A DNA stretch of 64,000 nucleotides, taken from positions 1 to 64,000 of the forward strand of contig NZ_JAJFOW010000017.1 of assembly GCF_020731285.1 (NCBI RefSeq), read 5' to 3'. This document shows positions 51,685-59,467 of the stretch, piece after piece; the first letter of the stretch is position 1; each line of letters opens with the position of its first letter. This stretch comes from Cohnella baijiui (lineage in GTDB: Bacteria; Bacillota; Bacilli; Paenibacillales; Paenibacillaceae). The notes below the pieces were generated by a model, which saw only the letters and a program-made list of their open reading frames with translations, did not search any database and was not told the origin of the DNA. The translations under genes were made by a program, and so were the position numbers.

Positions 51685-51714
51685 AGAACCCCTTGGCCTG
51701 GGCCAAGGGGTTCT
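51685..51714 (+). terminator. Terminator of the exopolysaccharide operon
   Basis: AGAACCCCTTGGCC (51685-51698), a 2-nt TG loop and GGCCAAGGGGTTCT (51701-51714) form a perfect 14-bp stem just past the last gene; AGTATTTCGTT follows. Confidence 0.85.
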
Positions 51715-51775
51715 AGTATTTCGTTCTCATCATGATTTCTTAGAAATCTCTAATCTACAAATCTCGCGTAATCCG

Positions 51776-51799
51776 GTTCGCTCCGGACGAGGAGGGTAA
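51776..51799 (+). promoter_or_regulatory. Possible sigma-B-type promoter of the KGG protein gene
   Basis: GTTCGC (51776-51781), a 12-nt spacer and GGGTAA (51794-51799). The -10 matches the sigma-B consensus GGGTAT at 5 of 6; the -35 is a poor match to GTTTAA. It is 45 nt before the start codon. Confidence 0.4.
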
Positions 51800-51843
51800 G
51801 ATAAGGGTGCAACAACATTACACCCTTGAAGGAGTGATTCACA

Positions 51844-52053
51844 ATGGCACGTACAGAGCAAGACACCATGACGAGGCGAGAGGCCGGCCGGATGGGTGGC
51901 GAAGCGACGGCAAGGACCCATGATCGGGATCACTACGAAGACATCGGACGCAAAGGCGGAGAGTCAAGGGGAGCAAACAGGCAATCGGACGACCATCAAG
52001 GTCGAGGAAACACGCAGCGGGACGACCACGGCAGGTTCACCAGCGGGCGATAA
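51844..52053 (+). CDS. KGG-repeat stress protein (GsiB/YciG-like)
   Basis: A 69-residue, very hydrophilic, probably disordered protein. Two motifs are of the KGG type, EAGRMGGEATARTHDRDHYE and IGRKGGESRGANRQ (R-x-x-G-x-x-A...F/Y-x-x-I-G-x-K-G-G). Such proteins (GsiB, YciG) are desiccation and general-stress proteins. The ATG follows an AAGGAGTGA site. The neighbouring gene is a PfpI-type stress protein, but they are separate transcription units with a 390-nt gap. Confidence 0.85.
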   Translation: MARTEQDTMTRREAGRMGGEATARTHDRDHYEDIGRKGGESRGANRQSDDHQGRGNTQRDDHGRFTSGR

Positions 52054-52374
52054 GTCGGGACGCGATCCGTTCCGTGACCGCTTTGCAGGCAGGCAGAGCT
52101 TATTTCGTATCACCCACGTGGAATAGGATGTGATTCCGTTGCAGCACAATAGAGGCAAAGCGCGGAAAGGCGAAGGCAAGCGAAGCCTCGCCGGCATCAT
52201 GGCCACAGGGCTTGAATGACGATTGCACCGCCGCCATAGCCCTCACGATATAGAAGCGGGGCCGCATTACGGGCAACCGTTACATGAGCTTTCTGGCATC
52301 CGCGCTTTCGATAAAGGATGGGCCGACGAGCGGCGATCGCTCGCCCTCCCGTCCGGACGCAGCACCATGCAGAT
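52054..52374. other. Intergenic stretch without a recognised gene
   Basis: About 320 nt between the KGG gene and the terminator-like hairpin. Open frames here lack ribosome sites or known motifs. I see no RNA gene or repeat. Confidence 0.4.
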
Positions 52375-52412
52375 AAGCAGGCCGCAGATCGTGCCGGTGC
52401 GGCCTGCTTTTC
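52375..52412 (+). terminator. Terminator-like hairpin upstream of the PfpI gene
   Basis: AAGCAGGCCGCA (52375-52386) and TGCGGCCTGCTT (52398-52409), followed by TTCTCG. It sits only 34 nt before the ATG at 52446, so it may be an attenuator or the end of an unannotated upstream transcript. Confidence 0.65.
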
Positions 52413-52445
52413 TCGTGGTTCCAACGAAGGAAGGAGTCGGGAACG

Positions 52446-52979
52446 ATGAAGCAAAGCGTGAAGAAAGTCGCCTTTTTGCTGGCGGATGGATACGAGGATT
52501 CGGAAATGAAAAATCCATACGACGCGTTGATTGAAAACGGCAACGACGTCGACATTATCAGCACCCGCAAAGGCGCGGAGCTGAAGGGCAAGAAGGGCAC
52601 GATTACTTATACCTCGCACCTCACGGCCTCCGAGGCGAACCCGGACGACTACGAAGCGGTCGTCATTCCCGGCGGCAAGTCGCCGGAAGCGCTGCGGGAG
52701 GATCCGGCCGTGATTGATTTCGTCGTCAAGGCGAACCAAAAGGGCCTTCCGATTTCGGCGATTTGCCACGGGCCGCAGGTGCTCGCGAAGGCGGGGCTGC
52801 TGCAAGGCAAAACGCTGACGAGCTACCCCGGCATTCGGGACGAGGTTGAGGCGGCGGGCGGCAAGTTCGTCGACCGCGAAGTCGTCGTGGACGGCAACCT
52901 AATCACGTCCCGCGGGCCGCAGGACGAGCCGGCGTTTATCCGCGAGACGATCGACAAGCTGGGCGTATCCGCGTACTGA
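52446..52979 (+). CDS. DJ-1/PfpI family protein
   Basis: A 177-residue DJ-1/PfpI protein (YfkM/YraA-like). The nucleophile elbow is PISAICHGPQVL, with the reactive Cys after the beta-strand. Other family elements are VAFLLADGYEDSEMKNPYDA at the start and YEAVVIPGGKSPEALRED. Relatives are stress proteins that deglycate or repair methylglyoxal-modified amino acids or have amidase activity; the specific activity here is not known. The ATG follows AAGGAG with a good spacing. The terminator downstream is shared with the convergent gene. Confidence 0.9.
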   Translation: MKQSVKKVAFLLADGYEDSEMKNPYDALIENGNDVDIISTRKGAELKGKKGTITYTSHLTASEANPDDYEAVVIPGGKSPEALREDPAVIDFVVKANQKGLPISAICHGPQVLAKAGLLQGKTLTSYPGIRDEVEAAGGKFVDREVVVDGNLITSRGPQDEPAFIRETIDKLGVSAY

Positions 52980-53046
52980 CCGCCGTATCCGGCGAAAGAT
53001 GGGACCGTTAAAGGTCCGGCCACGAAAGCGTGCAGTCAAAATGAAA

Positions 53047-53090
53047 CAAACGGCCTTAGCCCCGATGGAAATTCGGTCTAAGGCCGTTTG
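53047..53090. terminator. Bidirectional terminator
   Basis: CAAACGGCCTTAG (53047-53059) and CTAAGGCCGTTTG (53078-53090) form a perfect 13-bp stem with an 18-nt loop between convergent genes. Confidence 0.8.
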
Positions 53091-53126
53091 TTATATGCGA
53101 CGCGATGTTATTAAGGGGTATGCCGC

Positions 53127-53609
53127 TTAACTTTCGTATGCCTGCTTCAAAGCCTGGACATCGATTTTATCCATTCGCATCAGGGCTTCCGAAACCTTGC
53201 CTGCTTTCCGGGCATCTTTGTCTGCAAGGAGTTCGCCGAGGATCGCAGGAACGATCTGCCACGACAAGCCGAATTTGTCTTTCAGCCAGCCGCAACGGCC
53301 TGGTTTGCCCCCCTCGGCGGTAAGCTTCTCCCACAGTTCGTCGACTTCTTCCTGTGTTGCGCAGTTCACGAAGAACGAGACGGCCTCGTTGAACTTGAAT
53401 TGCGGACCAGCGTTTAACACCATGAACCGCTGTCCCTCCAATTCGAAAGTCGCGGACATCAGCGTCCCTTTCGGAAATGGCGCTCCATCACCATAGCGGG
53501 TAACGTTCAACGTTTTTCCATTTTTGAACACCGAGTTGTAGAAATCGATGGCTTCCTCTGCGTTGTCATTGAACCACAAGAAAGGGGTAATTTTGTTTTG
53601 CAAGATCAT
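53127..53609 (-). CDS. VOC/PhnB family protein
   Basis: A 160-residue PhnB-like VOC protein (the family once called 3-demethylubiquinone methyltransferase-like). It begins QNKITPFLWFNDNAEEAIDF, contains LMSATFELEGQRFMVLNAGP and the CGWLKDKFGLSWQIVP segment, which are characteristic of this family. The enzymatic role of the family in Firmicutes is unknown. The ATG at 53609 is preceded by GAGGAG. The next genes upstream are an SRPBCC protein and an ArsR regulator in the same direction, 45 nt away, so it may be part of that operon. Confidence 0.85.
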   Translation of the reverse strand: MILQNKITPFLWFNDNAEEAIDFYNSVFKNGKTLNVTRYGDGAPFPKGTLMSATFELEGQRFMVLNAGPQFKFNEAVSFFVNCATQEEVDELWEKLTAEGGKPGRCGWLKDKFGLSWQIVPAILGELLADKDARKAGKVSEALMRMDKIDVQALKQAYES

Positions 53610-53654
53610 TCATCTCCTCAATTATGATTGTTTTCATTTTCGTTTCTTCTGTCC

Positions 53655-54161
53655 TTAAACGATGAATTGTCCGATCCTTTCGGCGAACTTGTCGAGCGAC
53701 TGTTGCATGCCGAGAACGGCGAGTTTCGCCATTTGGCCCGGCTCCCATTCGTGTTCGGTGATCGTCAGTTCCGTCCGGGCGTCATCCAGGGCTTTGAATT
53801 CGATGACGAATTGAACCTCTTTCGGAAAATCCGGGGGCATGCCCACGTCAGCGGGATCGATCGGGTTGCCATGCGCATCGGACAGACTCTGTGTAAATTC
53901 AAGACGTTCTTCGGTCACGATCGTCGTATAGACGCCGGTGTTGTAGTAGATAGAGCTCCCTTGCTCTGGCGGCGCCTGCATGCAGAATAAATACTTGCCG
54001 CCCACACGAAAATCGATTTCGCAATGCGGCGAGGTATAGTTCGCGGGCCCCCACCAGAGCGGTACCAGCTTCGGATCCGTCCAGCCTTTCCATACCCACT
54101 CGACAGGGATATCTAGTACTCGGGTGATCACGAGGTCTTGCTTGTTCGAATTAGGGCTCAT
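53655..54161 (-). CDS. SRPBCC (AHSA1-like) domain protein
   Basis: A 168-residue START-like protein of the AHSA1 family (Aha1/CalC-like). The start ATG at 54161 overlaps the ArsR stop by one base and has GGAGGAATCC upstream. The N-terminal DLVITRVLDIPVEWVWKGWT and the PLWWGP motif are hallmarks. The pocket is likely lipid- or small-molecule-binding. ArsR-AHSA1 pairs are a common arrangement in Bacillales and actinobacteria, in which the AHSA1 protein is thought to be controlled by, or to act with, the ArsR regulator. Ligand unknown. Confidence 0.85.
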   Translation of the reverse strand: MSPNSNKQDLVITRVLDIPVEWVWKGWTDPKLVPLWWGPANYTSPHCEIDFRVGGKYLFCMQAPPEQGSSIYYNTGVYTTIVTEERLEFTQSLSDAHGNPIDPADVGMPPDFPKEVQFVIEFKALDDARTELTITEHEWEPGQMAKLAVLGMQQSLDKFAERIGQFIV

Positions 54162-54511
54162 CAGGATTCCTCCGGATCGGTTGGGGTTGTGGCGGCTTTC
54201 GCCATTTCTGCTTTCATGACGGCTTCGAATGTATCCAAGCGCCGGCTCCATCGCTGTCTCATGTTCCTGGACCAATCCTCGAATGCGAGCATGGTACTCG
54301 TGTTGATCCGATACATGCGTTGCTGTGCCCTTTTTTCCACAATGATCAATTTCGCCTCGAGTAAAATCTTCAAATGCTTGGAGATGGCTTGCGGACTGAC
54401 TTGGAATTGTTCGTGGATCTGAGATGCGGGAAGCTCTTCAATGTCGGCAAGCATATCAAGGATGCGGCGGCGTGTTGGATCTGCCAATGCGGAAAAGATA
54501 TCGTTAGGCAT
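54161..54511 (-). CDS. ArsR family regulator (SRPBCC-linked)
   Basis: A 116-residue winged-helix protein. The core reads FSALADPTRRRILDMLADIE, then ELPASQIHEQFQVSPQAISK and HLKILLEAKLIIVEKRAQQR. The Cys pairs of metal sensors (CVC type) are absent, so it is not an arsenic or zinc sensor. It is coupled to the SRPBCC gene by a 1-nt overlap (TGATG). The AT-rich region upstream holds a candidate operator, so it likely regulates its own operon. Confidence 0.85.
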   Translation of the reverse strand: MPNDIFSALADPTRRRILDMLADIEELPASQIHEQFQVSPQAISKHLKILLEAKLIIVEKRAQQRMYRINTSTMLAFEDWSRNMRQRWSRRLDTFEAVMKAEMAKAATTPTDPEES

Positions 54512-54602
54512 ACAGCTTGTTCCTTTCCCCCTCCTTTCTACAGATTTTCTTGTGAGGTTCGGTTTGATCTCGCGTTCGGCAGTTTGATTCTCAAGCTCAT
54601 AT

Positions 54603-54634
54603 TAAACCATTTTGTTTATAAAGTAAATGGTTTA
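54603..54634. promoter_or_regulatory. Candidate ArsR operator
   Basis: TAAACCATTT (54603-54612) and AAATGGTTTA (54625-54634) form a perfect 10-bp inverted repeat with a 12-nt AT-rich centre, about 90 nt upstream of the ArsR start. Its location and symmetry fit a dimer-binding site. The rest of 54512-54878 has no gene; a weak hairpin (AGGGC/GCCCT with a T-tail) occurs near 54739-54764. Confidence 0.55.
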
Positions 54635-54836
54635 TAAAAAATAATTCACATCAATCCCTGTTGGGCTAAGTGATTGATCATGGAAATTGAGAGCACAAAA
54701 ACATCGCTTAATCGCTCAAATTCCTCGGTATTCGTGCTAGGGCACCGGGGATTCGGGCCCTTTTGTGTGCACGGTGGAAGTATTTTGTTCAATCCTGTAG
54801 ACGGCCATTTTATCATTTGCTACGCTTAGTGAATAA

Positions 54837-54853
54837 GGTTTACTATACAAAAC
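54837..54853. promoter_or_regulatory. Candidate IclR operator in front of the iclR gene
   Basis: GGTTTACTATACAAAAC (54837-54853) resembles the perfect palindrome at 55787-55810 in the same half-sites (GGTTTA and AAAC). It lies about 25 nt before the start and overlaps a TATACA -10-like element, suggesting autoregulation. Confidence 0.5.
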
Positions 54854-54878
54854 TTTTTTCGCTAGGAGGATATGAAAC

Positions 54879-55640
54879 TTGGAAAAGAAGTATTGGGTTC
54901 CAGCCTTGGAAAAAGCGAATGCCGTTCTTCGGCTCATCGCGGATCAACCGGGGAAACTTCGTTTGATCGATCTATCCAAAGTGACCGGAATCCACAAAAG
55001 CTCCATGTTTTCCTTGCTGCATACGATGGAATCGCTGAACTGGGCCGTATCCGAGAAGGATGGCACCTATTCTTTGGGATCGGCCATGGCTTCTTTCGGA
55101 AATGCGTTTTTCAAAAAGTTCAGTTTGATCGACCAGTTTGCCAAAGAAGCAAGACCGGTGGTGGAAAGGATTCGATTAACGGTTCAGCTGGGCAAATTGG
55201 AGGGGGACCAAGTGCTTTATCTGGCCAAGGAAGAAGCCGTTTCCCCCATCCGCCTCGTTTCGGAGCCGGGCATGCGAATTCCCGCTCACGCGACCGCGCT
55301 TGGTAAAGTCATGTTGTCCGAACTGGACGAGGTTGAATGGAATGAACGGTTCCCGACCGGGAGATTAACCCCATTAACACCCAATACCATTTCGGACAGG
55401 TCATTGCTTTGGGCATCTTTACAGGAAATCAAGCGGCAGAAGTTCGCGTACGACCTGCAGGAATCGATACTCGGCTTTTGCTGCGTGGCTTCGCCTGTTC
55501 GCGATGAAACCGGAAGGGTCATCGCGGCGGTGAGCTGCTCGATGCCTTCGCATATGTGGGAGGAAAAAAAGGAAGACGCGCTGCGGGAAATCCAGCAATT
55601 GGCGGGCAAACTGAGCTTGAACCCCGAAAATGGCCTGTGA
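54879..55640 (+). CDS. IclR family transcriptional regulator
   Basis: A 253-residue IclR regulator. The N-terminal helix-turn-helix (RLIDLSKVTGIHKSSMFSLL, HTMESLNWAVSEKDGTYSLG) is followed by a GAF-like effector domain (VSPIRLVSEPGMRIPAHATA, ending ILGFCCVASPVRDETGRVIA). The start is TTG 54879, which is 9 nt behind AGGAGG; the ATG at 54872 is in another frame. It lies just before the sugar-acid operon in the same direction, and the perfect palindrome at 55787 is a natural target. Ligand likely a sugar-acid pathway intermediate. Confidence 0.9.
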   Translation: MEKKYWVPALEKANAVLRLIADQPGKLRLIDLSKVTGIHKSSMFSLLHTMESLNWAVSEKDGTYSLGSAMASFGNAFFKKFSLIDQFAKEARPVVERIRLTVQLGKLEGDQVLYLAKEEAVSPIRLVSEPGMRIPAHATALGKVMLSELDEVEWNERFPTGRLTPLTPNTISDRSLLWASLQEIKRQKFAYDLQESILGFCCVASPVRDETGRVIAAVSCSMPSHMWEEKKEDALREIQQLAGKLSLNPENGL

Positions 55641-55786
55641 AAGTCCGAAAGTCAGCCGTTCGTTCGATGATTAGCATACTAACGGGCGCTCCTTGGGGCG
55701 CGTTTTTTCTGCGCGGTGTAATCCACCTGCATTGCGGAAAGAAGTTGGTTGGTTTATATTGGACTTAATAAGTTCATTATAATAAA

Positions 55787-55810
55787 TTTGGTTTATTATA
55801 ATAAACCAAA
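55787..55810. promoter_or_regulatory. Perfect 24-bp palindrome, probable IclR operator of the sugar operon
   Basis: The 24-nt sequence at 55787-55810 equals its own reverse complement; its left half reads TTTGGTTTATTA. It contains a TATAAT-like core and sits 14 nt before the first gene. Related half-sites occur upstream (TTGGTTTATA near 55747 and ATTATAATAAA near 55777). Confidence 0.75.
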
Positions 55811-55824
55811 GAGGCGGTGCGCCG

Positions 55825-56598
55825 ATGAGATTGAAAAACAAAGTAACGGTGATTACGGGCTCCGGATCCGGTATCGGCAAAAGCTCCGCGCTTTTAGTCG
55901 CCAAGGAAGGCGCAAGCGTCGTCGTCAACGATATTTCGATCGAGAGAGGGGAAGAAACGGCAAGCGAAATCCGCGCGGGCGGAGGCATTGCCGTTTGCAT
56001 TCCGGGAGACGTGACGAATCCGGATTCGGTCGAGAAACTTGTCGCGGATTCGATCGCGCAATTCGGCCGCATCGATGTATTGTTCAACAATGCGGGAATC
56101 AGCGGCGTCGGCGCTTTGCATGAAATTCATCCTTCGGATTGGGATCGAATCATGAATGTCAATGTCCGAGGGGTCTATCTTCCGAGCAAATATGTGCTGC
56201 CTCACATGATGAAGCAACGAAGCGGAAGCATCATCAATATGTCCTCCTGCGTAGCGGAAATCGGGTTGGCCCGGCGCGCCTCCTACGCTGCGACGAAAGG
56301 CGCCGTGCTGGCGCTGACAAAATCCATGCAGGTAGACTACGCCTCCTTTAACATCCGCATCAACGCTTTGCTTCCGGGAACGATCCTAACGCCATTCGTC
56401 GAGAATTATCTTAAAACCTCATACGCGGACAGCGAAGCCGCTATCGAATCGCTTAAGAAACGCCAGTTGAGCGAACAATTGGGGTTGCCTGAGGACGTGG
56501 CGGCAGCCGCGCTGTTCCTGGCTTCCGACGATTCCAAGTTCATGATGGGTAGTCCGGTTTATATTGATGGCGGCGTAACGTTTGGCAAAAACGCCTGA
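55825..56598 (+). CDS. SDR dehydrogenase (2-keto-3-deoxy-L-fuconate dehydrogenase-like)
   Basis: A 257-residue classical SDR. Motifs: TGSGSGIGKSSALLVAKEG (TGxxxGIG), LFNNAGISG, SIINMSSCVAEIG (catalytic Ser), SYAATKGAVLALTKS (YxxxK) and LPEDVAAAALFLASDDSKF. In the L-fucose oxidative pathway one SDR oxidises the free sugar and another oxidises 2-keto-3-deoxy-L-fuconate to the 2,4-diketo acid. The position before the FAH-type hydrolase suggests the second step, but the two SDRs of this operon cannot be separated by sequence alone. Confidence 0.85.
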   Translation: MRLKNKVTVITGSGSGIGKSSALLVAKEGASVVVNDISIERGEETASEIRAGGGIAVCIPGDVTNPDSVEKLVADSIAQFGRIDVLFNNAGISGVGALHEIHPSDWDRIMNVNVRGVYLPSKYVLPHMMKQRSGSIINMSSCVAEIGLARRASYAATKGAVLALTKSMQVDYASFNIRINALLPGTILTPFVENYLKTSYADSEAAIESLKKRQLSEQLGLPEDVAAAALFLASDDSKFMMGSPVYIDGGVTFGKNA

Positions 56599-56617
56599 AC
56601 CCATTGGAGGAATGGAA

Positions 56618-57502
56618 ATGAAACTTGTCACGTTTAACCGGAACGGCCGCGAATCGCTCGGCATGAAAGTCGACGGGGGGATCCTGGATGTGACGGCCTA
56701 CGGATTCTCAGGCGGCATCATGGAGGTCATTGCCGGCGGCACGAGCCGGCTGGAAGAGCTAAGACGCATCGCCGACGCGGCGGGTTCGAACGCATCGGCG
56801 AACCTGCTGGACGAAGCCGCCATGGATTGGGGGCCTTGTGTAACTCAGCCGCAAAAAATCATCTGCATCGGTCTCAATTACCGCAAGCATGCCGAGGAAA
56901 CGAACGCGCCGATTCCGGCGTTTCCGATCCTGTTCAACAAATTCAATAATACGCTTACCGGGCACAGGAAGCCGATTGCAATTCCGAAAGTCACGCAGAA
57001 GTTGGACTACGAAGCGGAACTGGCGGTCGTGATCGGCAAGGCCGCGAAGTACGTGCCCAAGGAGCGGGCTTTGGAACATGTATTCGGTTACGCCTGCGTC
57101 AACGACCTGTCTGCGCGGGATTTGCAAATGAGGACGCAGCAATGGCTGCTCGGCAAAAGCTGCGATGGATTCAGTCCGCTTGGACCGTATCTAGTGACGG
57201 CTGATGAAGTGGGCGACCCGAACGATCTGGCCATCCGGTCGATCGTGAATGGAGAAGTGCGCCAAAGCTCGAATACTTCGGATATGATTTTTCCGGTAGA
57301 TGAAATTGTAAGTTACGTGTCGCAGCATATGACCTTGCTTCCCGGGGACGTCATTCTTACGGGAACGCCGGAAGGCGTCGTTCTCGGCTATTCGCCGGAA
57401 CGGCAGATCTATTTGAAGCCGGGAGACGAAGTCGTCATCGAAATCGAAAAGCTCGGCCGTTTGGTGAATACGTTCGTGGCCGAGGAAGAGGTCGTTCTTT
57501 GA
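56618..57502 (+). CDS. FAH family hydrolase (2,4-diketo-3-deoxy-L-fuconate hydrolase-like)
   Basis: A 294-residue fumarylacetoacetate hydrolase-family protein. The metal site is visible as KLDYEAELAVVIGK (E-x-E) with a downstream Asp, and the family landmarks ICIGLNYRKHAEE, FNKFNNTLTGHRKPI, FGYACVNDLSARDLQMR and TGTPEGVVLGYSP are intact. The closest functional match is 2,4-diketo-3-deoxy-L-fuconate hydrolase, which yields pyruvate and L-lactate; ureidoglycolate lyase is an alternative within the family. The start is ATG 56618, 7 nt after GGAGG, not ATG 56612. Confidence 0.85.
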   Translation: MKLVTFNRNGRESLGMKVDGGILDVTAYGFSGGIMEVIAGGTSRLEELRRIADAAGSNASANLLDEAAMDWGPCVTQPQKIICIGLNYRKHAEETNAPIPAFPILFNKFNNTLTGHRKPIAIPKVTQKLDYEAELAVVIGKAAKYVPKERALEHVFGYACVNDLSARDLQMRTQQWLLGKSCDGFSPLGPYLVTADEVGDPNDLAIRSIVNGEVRQSSNTSDMIFPVDEIVSYVSQHMTLLPGDVILTGTPEGVVLGYSPERQIYLKPGDEVVIEIEKLGRLVNTFVAEEEVVL

Positions 57503-57557
57503 ATAAGCGATCTTGGGATATATCGTGTACGATACGTTGCTCTGAGGGGGAACAAGA

Positions 57558-58319
57558 ATGGTTTTGTCCGGAAAAACGGCGATCGTAACCGGCGGCTCGT
57601 CGGGCATTGGCGAATCCATCGTGCGTTTATTTGCCTCGCAAGGGGCAAACGTGGTTATTGCCGACCGGAACGGGAAAGAGGCTTCCGGCGTTGCCGATCA
57701 TTTGAAGTCCGAAGGATTCAACGCGATTGCCGTTAAAACGGATGTATCGCGAGATGATGAAGTTCGGTTGCTCGTTCAAGAAACGGTGAGACACTTCGGA
57801 CAGATCGATATCTTGGTCAATAACGCAGCCGTAATCATGCCTAAATATTTGGAAGAGTTCGAGGAGGAGGAATGGGATCGCGTTTTCAATGTGAATTTAA
57901 AAAGCGTGTTTCTGATGGTGAAGCATTCGATCGCGAAATTGAAGGAAACGCGCGGGTCCATCGTAAACATGTCTTCTCTGAACGGCTTGATCGGTCAAAA
58001 GATGAACCCGGTCTACGCGGCTACCAAAGGCGGAATGAACGCGATCACGAAGTCGTTGGCGTTGGATTATGCGCCCTTTGGCGTACGCGTGAACAGTGTT
58101 TGTCCTGCCGGCGTTACGACGCCGTTGCTGGAACAATGGATTAAGGAGCAGGATGATCCGGCCAAGACCGTACAAGATTTGAATGACATGCACGCGCTCG
58201 GTAGGCCAGCGACTTCGGAGGAAGTGGCGCAAGCCGTTCTTTTCTTGGCCAGCGAAACGTCCGGTTTCGTAACCGGCGTCGTTCTTCCCGTCGACGGCGG
58301 CGCGTCGCTCGGTTATTGA
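57558..58319 (+). CDS. SDR dehydrogenase (possible L-fucose dehydrogenase)
   Basis: A 253-residue classical SDR. TGGSSGIGESIVRLFASQG is the cofactor loop, NNAAVIMPKYL the second motif, SIVNMSSLNG the catalytic Ser and VYAATKGGMNAITKS the YxxxK. The last segment LFLASETSGFVTGVVLPVDG is typical. The protein resembles glucose- or 3-ketoacyl-type SDRs; the operon context suggests sugar oxidation to a lactone. It is 55 nt after the FAH gene and 36 nt before the dehydratase. Assignment between sugar oxidase and keto-acid dehydrogenase is inferred. Confidence 0.8.
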   Translation: MVLSGKTAIVTGGSSGIGESIVRLFASQGANVVIADRNGKEASGVADHLKSEGFNAIAVKTDVSRDDEVRLLVQETVRHFGQIDILVNNAAVIMPKYLEEFEEEEWDRVFNVNLKSVFLMVKHSIAKLKETRGSIVNMSSLNGLIGQKMNPVYAATKGGMNAITKSLALDYAPFGVRVNSVCPAGVTTPLLEQWIKEQDDPAKTVQDLNDMHALGRPATSEEVAQAVLFLASETSGFVTGVVLPVDGGASLGY

Positions 58320-58355
58320 TCCATTTCATACTGCATGCTAAGGGAGAGTTTGAGG

Positions 58356-59453
58356 ATGAAAATCACAAAAGCGGAAAGCTTTGTCTTGCATGTGCCGATT
58401 ACGCCCCCTATTACCGATGCCATTAACGTCGCCACGCATTGGGGACTGGCGGGAGTACGCATCTACACGGACGAAGGATTCGTCGGTTATGGCTATACGG
58501 GTACTTGCGCGCATGGCGATGATATGATCGCGGATACGATCGATAAATACTACGCGCCGTTGCTGATCGGCAAGGATCCGTTCATGGTGAAACAGCTGTG
58601 GGACGAGATGCGCTTCGGCAAGATGCACTGGATCGGTCGATCCGGCATTACGCACATGGCGCTGGCGGCCGTCGACATCGCGCTTTGGGACATTATGGCG
58701 AAGGCTTCGAATAAGCCGCTGTGGCAATATCTCGGAGGGGCGAAGTCCAAACGAATCGAAGCTTATAATACGAACGGCGGATGGCTCAATTGGTCGAAAG
58801 AGCGCTTGTTAAAAGACGTAACGGAGATCATCGAATCCGGCTTCAAAGGCGTTAAAATCAAAGTCGGCAAACCGGATCCCCGCGAAGATTACGATCGCTG
58901 CAAAGCGGTCCGCAAGGCCATTGGCGACAATGTGATATTCATGATCGATGTCAATCAGCAGTGGAACATCAACACGGCCATGACATGGGGCAAGAAGCTG
59001 GAAGAGTTCGATTTGTTCTGGCTGGAAGAACCGCTGAATCCCGACGATATCATGGGCCACAAAAAACTCGCCGACGAGTTGAACGTCCCGATCGCTCTGG
59101 GCGAACATGTGTACAATAAGTATGCTTTCAGGGATTATATTCATCATGGCGCCGTGGAATATTGCCAGGTCGACGTTACCCGCGTAGGGGGAATAACGGA
59201 ATGGCTGCAAGTCGCCGGATTGGCCGCGTCTTACGATATTCCGATTTGTCCGCACGTTGGAGATATGGGACAAATTCATCAGCATCTCGTCGCGTCTACG
59301 CAAAATGCCATTATGCTCGAGTATATTCCTTGGATTCGGCACATTTTTGTGGAACCGGTTACGGTGAGAAATGGACAGTATGTGCTGCCGGAAATGCCGG
59401 GGGCCTCGACTGAGATCATACCGGAGCTTTTTGCTGAATACAGGGTGAGATAA
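58356..59453 (+). CDS. Enolase-superfamily sugar-acid dehydratase (mandelate racemase subgroup)
   Basis: A 365-residue enolase-superfamily protein. The N-terminal capping domain is followed by the barrel with the MR-group residues: KIKVGK (K-x-K base, near residue 166-168), IDVNQQW (first metal Asp, near 195), WLEEP (second metal Glu), LGEH (third Glu) and the CPHVGD His near 299 with an Asp partner in VDVTRVGG. This set defines acid-sugar dehydratases such as L-fuconate, L-rhamnonate or galactonate dehydratase. In this operon L-fuconate (or the equivalent aldonate) is the most likely substrate. The start is ATG 58356 after AAGGGAGAG. Confidence 0.85.
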   Translation: MKITKAESFVLHVPITPPITDAINVATHWGLAGVRIYTDEGFVGYGYTGTCAHGDDMIADTIDKYYAPLLIGKDPFMVKQLWDEMRFGKMHWIGRSGITHMALAAVDIALWDIMAKASNKPLWQYLGGAKSKRIEAYNTNGGWLNWSKERLLKDVTEIIESGFKGVKIKVGKPDPREDYDRCKAVRKAIGDNVIFMIDVNQQWNINTAMTWGKKLEEFDLFWLEEPLNPDDIMGHKKLADELNVPIALGEHVYNKYAFRDYIHHGAVEYCQVDVTRVGGITEWLQVAGLAASYDIPICPHVGDMGQIHQHLVASTQNAIMLEYIPWIRHIFVEPVTVRNGQYVLPEMPGASTEIIPELFAEYRVR

Positions 59454-59467
59454 TAGGGGAGGAGGTC

